Origin: Candidatus Dormiibacterota bacterium
Lineage (GTDB): Bacteria; Chloroflexota; Dormibacteria; Aeolococcales; Aeolococcaceae
Direction of reading: 5' to 3'
Length of the DNA stretch: 57,285 nucleotides
NCBI GenBank assembly: GCA_003153505.1
Contig: PLZA01000054.1
Location: 1 to 57,285 of the forward strand
Made by a program: the position numbers and the translations under genes. A model generated the notes under the pieces. It was not told where the DNA came from, did not search any database, and saw only the letters and a program-made list of their open reading frames with translations. Below are positions 51,739 through 57,285 of the stretch, one piece after another; position 1 is the stretch's first letter; each line of letters starts with the position of its first letter.

Positions 51739-52635
51739 TCACCACCACTCGAACGGTCTGCCATCCCAGTCGTCGAGGATCGGGTAGGTCGGGTCCTCGG
51801 CGAGTTCGACGACCCGATGTCCGAACGCGATCACCTCCGCCTCGTTGAGCAGGCGGCGAAGACGGGTGCGGAGCGCGGTCATCCGCTCCTCATCGCGCGC
51901 GAGATCCTGCACTCGCTTGGCGAGCCTGCCGGGCAGCGGTGACCCCCCCAGCGATAGCAGCGCGGTGCGCTGACGTGGGTAGGGGAGGAAGCTCAGCGCG
52001 TTGTCGATCGCCTTCACACTCGGGCCGTCGACGACGAGCAGGTGCGAGCGCTTGCGGTCGGCGTTGTTGATGAGCACGTCGAGCACGGCGACCGCGCGGA
52101 GCTGCGATTCGAGCTTCGCGGCGCGCTCCGCGGTCAGGGGCTCATCGAGCACGTGGACGAAGCGCTGCACGGAGCCCGGGCCGAGCGGGCCGTCGCGAAG
52201 GACGGTGACCGGCACTCGATGCAATCCCAGCGCGGCGTCGACGAGGTATGCGGCGACCTCGCGCAGATAGAGGGTCCGGCGGGGAAAGTCCCAGAGCGGC
52301 CGCTCGCCGCGGACCGGCTTGTACACCGCGCGGAGCGGTTGGCTGGAGACGGCGGGGTCGGGCGCGTCGAGCTCGATCAGGAAGACACCGTTGCTCCCGT
52401 ACACGACCTCGGCGATGCGTTCGATCGACGCTTCGGCGAGCGATCGGGCGACCTCCGCATCACGCGTCGCCGCCCCGTCGGCCGGACCCGGCGCCACCGC
52501 GGCCTCGAAACGCGCCCGGAGCGAAGGCGCCGCGTCGTCGTCGCCGGCTGGAAGCGCGAGCCCTGGAATCGGGTCGAGATGCGGGCGCCGTGGCGGCCGG
52601 GGCTGATGCCTGCGCGTGGACGCGTCCCCGGTCAC
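51739..52635 (-). CDS. SCO1664-family (PI3/4-kinase-like) protein
   Basis: The protein has 298 residues. VYGSNGVFLIEL, RAVYKPVRGERPLWDFP, TLYLREVAAYLVDAALG and AVLDVLINNADRKRSHLLV match the kinase-like family seen in actinobacteria. The Lys in VYKPVRGE, the Asp-Val-Leu-Ile-Asn-Asn-Ala-Asp segment (catalytic-loop-like) and KAIDNALSF (DFG-like) would make the active site. The function in bacteria is unproven. Confidence 0.8.
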   Translation of the reverse strand: MTGDASTRRHQPRPPRRPHLDPIPGLALPAGDDDAAPSLRARFEAAVAPGPADGAATRDAEVARSLAEASIERIAEVVYGSNGVFLIELDAPDPAVSSQPLRAVYKPVRGERPLWDFPRRTLYLREVAAYLVDAALGLHRVPVTVLRDGPLGPGSVQRFVHVLDEPLTAERAAKLESQLRAVAVLDVLINNADRKRSHLLVVDGPSVKAIDNALSFLPYPRQRTALLSLGGSPLPGRLAKRVQDLARDEERMTALRTRLRRLLNEAEVIAFGHRVVELAEDPTYPILDDWDGRPFEWW

Positions 52636-52663
52636 GCGATCCTCGACGATCGCGAGAGCGCGG

Positions 52664-53035
52664 TCAGCCGCTCCGCCGAGCCATGACGATCGTCACCGTC
52701 GCCGCCAGCCCGACCGGGATGCCGATCAGGAGCGTGACCGTGAGGACCTGCAACGATGAGTCAACTGCGTAGGCCACGCCCAGGATCAGGGCGATCGCCA
52801 CGGCCACCAGCAGGCCGATCAGCCACCCTCGGCGCGCCGGCGCTGCCTGTGGCCGCCCCGCGATCTCGACCACCGGGGCGGCAGGCTCGGGGTCCTCGTA
52901 CCAGCGGCGGTGAGCAGCGGGGACTCCCTCGTTGTCAGGAAGGTCGGCTCGATCGAGCGCCGCCCACCACGTCGGGGCGCCGTCATTTCGTCGCTGGCCG
53001 TAAGGCCGGGCGGAGCGCGAAGACTCGTCGGACAT
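52664..53035 (-). CDS. hypothetical membrane protein (123 aa)
   Basis: The N-terminal half is acidic and tryptophan-containing (APTWWAALDRADLPDNEGVP), followed by two helices (GWLIGLLVAVAIALILGVAY and VLTVTLLIGIPVGLAATVTI). It is 28 bases upstream of the SCO1664-like gene on the same strand, so an operon is likely. No family is recognised. Confidence 0.6.
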   Translation of the reverse strand: MSDESSRSARPYGQRRNDGAPTWWAALDRADLPDNEGVPAAHRRWYEDPEPAAPVVEIAGRPQAAPARRGWLIGLLVAVAIALILGVAYAVDSSLQVLTVTLLIGIPVGLAATVTIVMARRSG

Positions 53036-53163
53036 GGAGCCTCGGTGTGCGACGGCTGACCACGACGGCCGCTCAGCGAAGACGCGAGGAGTGACGAGCG
53101 GTGAGGAGATGATATCGCCTCGGGTTCGGCGACGCTACCTCGGCGAGTCAGAGTCGGGTCACC

Positions 53164-53823
53164 ATGCCGAAACCTCCGCTCCTGAGTAGCTCGTTGAGAT
53201 CCCTGCAGCGCGCGCAGCGCGCATGCACGCGCTGCGCCGACGCCGGCTACATCACGCGGGCGCACCCGGTGTTCAGCGGCAGCGCGGACCAGCGCATCCT
53301 CCTCGTCGGGCAGGCGCCCGGCCCTGTCGAACACGATCAGACCAGGCCATTTGCGGGACGGGCCGGACGCCAGTTGATGCGCTGGTTGATTCGTGCCGGA
53401 TTCAGCGACGAGGACGACGTTCGTGATCGCATCTACATGACCGCGATGACCACCTGCTTCCCTGGGCGCCGCCCCGACGGCGCGGGTGACCGGCGTCCCA
53501 GCGCCGCCGAGGTCGGCCTCTGCGCGCCCTGGCTCGAAGGCGTGCTGGCAACGCTCCGCCCGCGACTCATCATCCCGATCGGCTCGCTGGCACTTGAGCG
53601 GTTTCTCCCCGGACGGCGTTTGGACGACGTGATCGGGGCCGTCTACGACGAGTCCGGGAGCCCGCTTGCGGGGACGCCGGAGCATGTGCCGGTGCTCGTG
53701 CCGCTTCCCCATCCGTCAGGCCAGAGCAGGTGGCTCAACGACCCCGCGCGCGTTGCGCTCCTCGACAGGGCCATCGTGCAATTGCGCGCGATGGTCGCGT
53801 GGGCCGGCACCGGCGGCGGCTGA
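53164..53823 (+). CDS. uracil-DNA glycosylase, Fe-S type (family 4/5-like)
   Basis: The 219-residue protein has the UDG motif A LLVGQAPGPVEHDQ, the substrate-site region RPFAGRAGRQL, and motif B PLPHPSGQSRW. Four Cys (21, 24, 98, 120) are spaced like the 4Fe-4S cluster ligands of family 4 UDGs. It removes uracil from DNA. ATG 53164 is the likely start. Confidence 0.88.
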   Translation: MPKPPLLSSSLRSLQRAQRACTRCADAGYITRAHPVFSGSADQRILLVGQAPGPVEHDQTRPFAGRAGRQLMRWLIRAGFSDEDDVRDRIYMTAMTTCFPGRRPDGAGDRRPSAAEVGLCAPWLEGVLATLRPRLIIPIGSLALERFLPGRRLDDVIGAVYDESGSPLAGTPEHVPVLVPLPHPSGQSRWLNDPARVALLDRAIVQLRAMVAWAGTGGG

Positions 53824-53903
53824 GCACTCGAAGGGATCGACTTTCGCGAGGTATTTCCGATGCTATCATCGCCTCTCGCACGTATTGCTGACGGGGAGAA
53901 AGG

Positions 53904-54413
53904 TTGCGCCAACGTGGTATGCGGCGTCGTGATGAGAGCGCACCTCTGATTCGCGACGAGGCCACATCGCCCGCTGAGCCGGCCGTCAAGAACGCCGAGG
54001 ACATTCTCGAGCGGATCTTCGCGCCGACACCAAAGGCGAGCCCGGCGGAGCAGGCGGAACGCGCGCTGCGCCGGCCCAAGCAGTTGATCTACTGCGCACT
54101 CAGCAACCGCAACTTCTACTGGCGTCAGCACATCACCAAGTTCGTCCTCGACGAGGGCCAGGTCCCGATCGTGCCGTTCATGCTCTTCGACTACTACCTC
54201 GTGCACACCGTCCCCAAGGACGTCGTGCGTGAGGCCTTCAACAACCTCATCGTGCGATGCGACCAGATGTGGGCCTTCGGCAACCCATCGCTCGGCGTCA
54301 AGGTGCAGATCGGCATCGCCAAGCGCCTCAAGAAGCCGATCCGGTACTACGACATCACCGACATGCCGTACCGCGTGGTCAGCGTCCCCGAAGCGATGTT
54401 GCGCGAGGAGTGA
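53904..54413 (+). CDS. conserved protein of unknown function, Rossmann-like
   Basis: The 169-residue protein starts at TTG 53904, preceded by GGGGAGA. After a charged 55-residue N-terminus it has LIYCALSNRNFYWRQHITKF, then strand-helix units (VPIVPFMLFDYYLV, CDQMWAFG, VKVQIGIAKRLKKPIRYYDI). The strand-helix alternation resembles nucleoside 2-deoxyribosyltransferase-like folds (DUF4406/DUF7768-type), but a catalytic Glu or Asp cannot be confirmed. It is 12 bases upstream of lemA, suggesting co-expression. Confidence 0.65.
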   Translation: MRQRGMRRRDESAPLIRDEATSPAEPAVKNAEDILERIFAPTPKASPAEQAERALRRPKQLIYCALSNRNFYWRQHITKFVLDEGQVPIVPFMLFDYYLVHTVPKDVVREAFNNLIVRCDQMWAFGNPSLGVKVQIGIAKRLKKPIRYYDITDMPYRVVSVPEAMLREE

Positions 54414-54425
54414 GACACTGATCTC

Positions 54426-55043
54426 ATGACCGCGCTCGTGATCGTGCTGATCGTCGTCGTCCTCGCCGCCCTCTACGTCGCATATCGATTCAATTCGCTG
54501 ATCCGGCTGCGCACGCGAACCCAGGAGGCGTGGTCGGACATCGACGTCGAGTTGAAGCGCCGGTACGACCTGATCCCCAACCTCGTGAACACGGTGCAGG
54601 GCTATGCGGCCCATGAACGAGGTGTCTTCGAGGCGGTCACCGCGGCGCGCACCAACGCGCTCGCCGCATCGAAAACCGGGGACCCGTCCGCGATGGCCGG
54701 CGCCGAGGACGCGTTGACGGGATCCACCCGGCAGCTGCTTGCCGTCGCGGAGAACTATCCGCAGCTCAAGGCGTCGGAGCTGTTCCTGAACTTGCAGGAG
54801 CAGCTGACCACCACCGAGGACAAGGTCGAGTTCTCACGTCGCTTCTACAACGGCAACGTCCGCGACTTCAACACGGCGCTGCAGACGTTTCCAACCAACA
54901 TCCTCGGGCAGATCATGCATTTCCAGCCCTTCGCCTTCTTTGCGGTGGCCGACTCGGAGCGCGCGGCGCCAACCGTCTCGTTCACGCCGACCGCCGCGCC
55001 GGCTGCGGCGCCTCAGCCACCGGCCGCAGCGCCACCCGCCTGA
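54426..55043 (+). CDS. lemA: LemA family protein
   Basis: The 205-residue protein has an N-terminal membrane helix (residues 2-20), followed by LIRLRTRTQEAWSDIDVELK, RRYDLIPNLVNTVQGYAAHE and VEFSRRFYNGNVRDFNTALQ, the typical LemA helical bundle. A Pro/Ala-rich tail closes it. LemA is membrane-associated and of poorly known function. Confidence 0.93.
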   Translation: MTALVIVLIVVVLAALYVAYRFNSLIRLRTRTQEAWSDIDVELKRRYDLIPNLVNTVQGYAAHERGVFEAVTAARTNALAASKTGDPSAMAGAEDALTGSTRQLLAVAENYPQLKASELFLNLQEQLTTTEDKVEFSRRFYNGNVRDFNTALQTFPTNILGQIMHFQPFAFFAVADSERAAPTVSFTPTAAPAAAPQPPAAAPPA

Positions 55044-55063
55044 CCGAGACCCCGCGGCAACCG

Positions 55064-56461
55064 GTGTCCACGCCGGCTGACGGCGGCAGCGACCGCGAGT
55101 TGTGGCGGCTGCTGGTCGCAATGGCCGGCCTCATGGTCGCCGGTGCGCTGGCACTCTGCGCGACCTTGCTCCACCACGCCGGGGTGAGCATCGTGCTCGT
55201 CGCTCCGGCGATCCTCGCGACGATCGCGCTCGCGCGGCCGACGCAGATCATGCTCGGCCTGGTCGGCATCTCACTCGCCGTGGAGATGCTCATCCCCTTG
55301 CAGACCGGCGGCGGCCGAATCGGTGACTGGGACCTGCATTACCAGCTCAGCCGGGCCTATGCAGGGCTGCCGTCGACGGTCGGTCTCGTCGACCTGCGCC
55401 AGCGCACACCGCTCTTCGATGCCCTGGCCGGCAGTCTCCTGGTGTGGGGAAAGTCGTACTGGGTCTTTCAGATGGTGAGCGTGGTGCTCAATTCGCTCTG
55501 GCTGTGGCCGGCACGGCGCCTCCTCCAGATCCTCGGCGCCAGCCCGCGACGCCTGCTGGTGGTCGGGCTGACACCGATGGTCATCATCTACTCGGTCTAC
55601 ACGTGGCCATGGGGCTTCGTCTCGTTCTTCGCCCTCGCCGCGATGTGCGCCGCGCTGTCGCGAGCCCGGCTGGCCGCGGTGACGATCGGGGTCGGGCTCG
55701 CGGGCGCGCTGCTCACCCACATCGGAGCCATCGGTCTGGCCGCCGGCCTTGGGCTCTGGGTGCTCTTCCGGCGTCCCGACTGGAAGCTGACGTTCGCGGC
55801 CGGGCTCGCCGGCGTGGCGCTCATCGCGCCCTGGGCGGCGTTCACCCACACGCTGTCCCCGAGCGTGCTCTGGCAAGGATCCATCCCAGCCCAGTACGCC
55901 GGGTCGGTCGGGCAGTGGCTGCTGAGCCGGCCGGTGCTGTTTGCCTCGACATTCTGGGGGATTCCGCCCCTCCACCTCGGCACGCCGCTGCTGGACGCGG
56001 TGATCTCGCTGTTCTTCTTCTCGACCACCGCCGCGCTGCTGCCGGTGCTGATCGTCGCGCGGCGCTGGCCCCGACCGCCCGCGCCGGTGGTGTGGTCGAT
56101 CGTGGGCGGAGTCGCCGCCGGCATGCTCCTCCTCCCCACCAACACGTCTCGCTCGGGCCTTGCCGAGACCATGTTCACCGCCAACATCGCGCTCGTCGTC
56201 GTGGCTGTCGCGCGGCTCTCGAAGGAGCAGACGCGCAGGCTTGGGATGGTCACGGGGGTGCTCGCCGCCATCGCTCTCACGGCGCTGATCTGGCGCTCGG
56301 AGGTCACCGTCACGGGCGACCCCAATCTCGTCTACAAGGTCGCCCAGGCCCTCGAGTTCTTCGTCGCTCGGTTCTCGGTCGTGCCGGGCATCCTGGTGGG
56401 GGGTGCCGGCGTCCTCCTGCTTGCGCGTGGCTGGCGGCGGAGCGCATCGCACCCGGCCTGA
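55064..56461 (+). CDS. GT-C-like polytopic membrane protein
   Basis: The 465-residue protein starts at GTG 55064. It has at least ten helices and a first extracytoplasmic loop with GDWDLHYQLSRAYAGLPSTV, an acidic motif in the position of the GT-C catalytic Asp. Membrane glycosyltransferases of the GT39/GT83 families or related hypothetical proteins look alike. A donor or substrate cannot be named. Confidence 0.65.
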   Translation: MSTPADGGSDRELWRLLVAMAGLMVAGALALCATLLHHAGVSIVLVAPAILATIALARPTQIMLGLVGISLAVEMLIPLQTGGGRIGDWDLHYQLSRAYAGLPSTVGLVDLRQRTPLFDALAGSLLVWGKSYWVFQMVSVVLNSLWLWPARRLLQILGASPRRLLVVGLTPMVIIYSVYTWPWGFVSFFALAAMCAALSRARLAAVTIGVGLAGALLTHIGAIGLAAGLGLWVLFRRPDWKLTFAAGLAGVALIAPWAAFTHTLSPSVLWQGSIPAQYAGSVGQWLLSRPVLFASTFWGIPPLHLGTPLLDAVISLFFFSTTAALLPVLIVARRWPRPPAPVVWSIVGGVAAGMLLLPTNTSRSGLAETMFTANIALVVVAVARLSKEQTRRLGMVTGVLAAIALTALIWRSEVTVTGDPNLVYKVAQALEFFVARFSVVPGILVGGAGVLLLARGWRRSASHPA

Positions 56462-56474
56462 GCCACCGGATCGA

Positions 56475-57285
56475 TCAGAGCGCGCCCGGTGTTCCGCTCA
56501 CGCCCGGGTGGAGCGCCGTGGCCGCCGGAACCTCGGGTCGCTCGGTCCAGACCTCGCGGAGGAGCGCTGCGGCCGCGACGATGGTCGCCGCCGTGGCGAG
56601 CAGCGGCGCCACAGCCGGCACCGCGCTGTTCGATCCCGCCGACGAGATATCGATGAGCAGCGTTGCCGGAGTCATCGCAATGCTGAGCAGCGCGGCAATG
56701 CGGCGATGGCCGCCGAGGAGCAGGATCGCCATCGGCCACATCAGGTACTGGTCCGAGATCGCAGGCGCGAGGCCGAGGACGATCAGCATCGCCAGCGCGA
56801 CGATGTCCACCACCGCGACACCGCGCCGGGCGCATCGCACGACGAGCCAGAGGACGAGTGCCGCAACCGCAATGTCGGCCGGAGCGATGAACGGATCGCC
56901 CCAGGCGGCGGGAAAGAGCAGCGACGTTCCCAGCCCCTGGCGGTGGGGCACGTAGGCGATCACGCCGATGATCCCCTGGACGATGTGATCCGGGTGGATG
57001 ACGAAGTACAGGGCAAACGCCACCACCGACGGCACCACCACCCGAACGATGAAGCCGCCCCACTGCGCGCGGCGTACACCGGCGAGCAATGCCGGCACGA
57101 AGTACGCGGGCCAGACCTTGACCGCGGCGCCGATCCCGATCAGCCAGGCGGCACGTCGCGGGTGCTTTGCCAGACCCGCTACCGCGAGGAGCAGGCAGAG
57201 CGCCGGGATGCTGTCGAACTGGCCGTGCAGGGTCGGCACCGCGATCGCGATCGGGTTCAACGCGTAGAGCCACGCGCTGCGCCAC
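56475..57285 (-). CDS. GT87-like (DUF2029) membrane glycosyltransferase, partial
   Basis: The reading frame enters from the window edge on the minus strand and ends at 56475, giving about 270 residues of the C-terminal part. WLYALNPIAIAVPTLHGQFD and IGAAVKVWPAYFVPAL resemble the mannosyltransferase-type GT87 family; at least seven helices are visible. The N-terminus, with the catalytic Asp, is outside the window. It is convergent with the preceding GT-C-like gene. Confidence 0.75.
   Translation of the reverse strand, partial: WRSAWLYALNPIAIAVPTLHGQFDSIPALCLLLAVAGLAKHPRRAAWLIGIGAAVKVWPAYFVPALLAGVRRAQWGGFIVRVVVPSVVAFALYFVIHPDHIVQGIIGVIAYVPHRQGLGTSLLFPAAWGDPFIAPADIAVAALVLWLVVRCARRGVAVVDIVALAMLIVLGLAPAISDQYLMWPMAILLLGGHRRIAALLSIAMTPATLLIDISSAGSNSAVPAVAPLLATAATIVAAAALLREVWTERPEVPAATALHPGVSGTPGAL

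Overview
High-GC bacterial chromosome segment of 57 kb. It is densely packed: no stretch above about 300 bases lacks a gene or an identified element. The gene set suggests a free-living aerobic organism of the Chloroflexota / Dormibacterota / Actinomycetota side of the tree. The pointers are a 7Fe ferredoxin, a PucR regulator, paired glutamine synthetases, an SCO1664-type kinase-fold protein, a cytochrome b split as in b6f, and several starts placed 4-11 bases after a -10 box (leaderless-like). This placement is inference from gene content, not from a phylogenetic marker.

Region by region. 1-3084: remnant of a type IV secretion / conjugation module (pilin-like protein, TrbL/VirB6-like protein, N-terminus of a VirD4/TraG-like coupling protein, a large unknown protein), with a rearrangement breakpoint near 1478-1495. 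3170-8258: SDR, CPBP protease, holB, a TusA-like protein coupled to a GH1 glycosidase. 8322-9783: HTH repressor with a downstream 54-codon gene, and a TPP riboswitch followed by only the C-terminal quarter of ThiC. 9852-17130: C39-like secreted protein, glutamine synthetase with PucR regulator, secreted beta-propeller, ferredoxin, a second (canonical) glnA with upstream palindromes and a good terminator. 17200-22381: VOC protein, two glycosyltransferases, dxs, all on the minus strand. 22466-26441: SirB1-like protein, PrxQ/BCP, and a pair of ArsA/Get3-like ATPases with complementary P-loop substitutions. 26475-30472: SbcCD/YhaNO-like DNA-end processing pair. 30599-35705: GAF-GGDEF protein, then a MarR-DHA2 efflux operon with a promoter-embedded operator, then an epimerase. 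35684-38375: fabH-accD-accA lipid initiation cluster.

38439-49950 is the respiratory block: Rieske protein, cytochrome b split into b6-like and subunit-IV-like halves, a triheme cytochrome c and two tiny one-helix proteins; then CuA subunit II and subunit I of a heme-copper oxidase, heme A synthase, heme O synthase, two more small membrane proteins, CtaG and a cupredoxin. Together these form a quinol-to-oxygen chain plus its heme A and copper assembly factors. No subunit III gene is seen.

49986-57285: birA (probably serving the acetyl-CoA carboxylase), a coiled-coil protein, tRNA-Arg(CCG), small membrane proteins, SCO1664-like protein, Fe-S uracil-DNA glycosylase, an unrecognised conserved protein, LemA and two GT-C-like membrane proteins, the last running off the window end. 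No CRISPR array, rRNA or intact insertion sequence was found.
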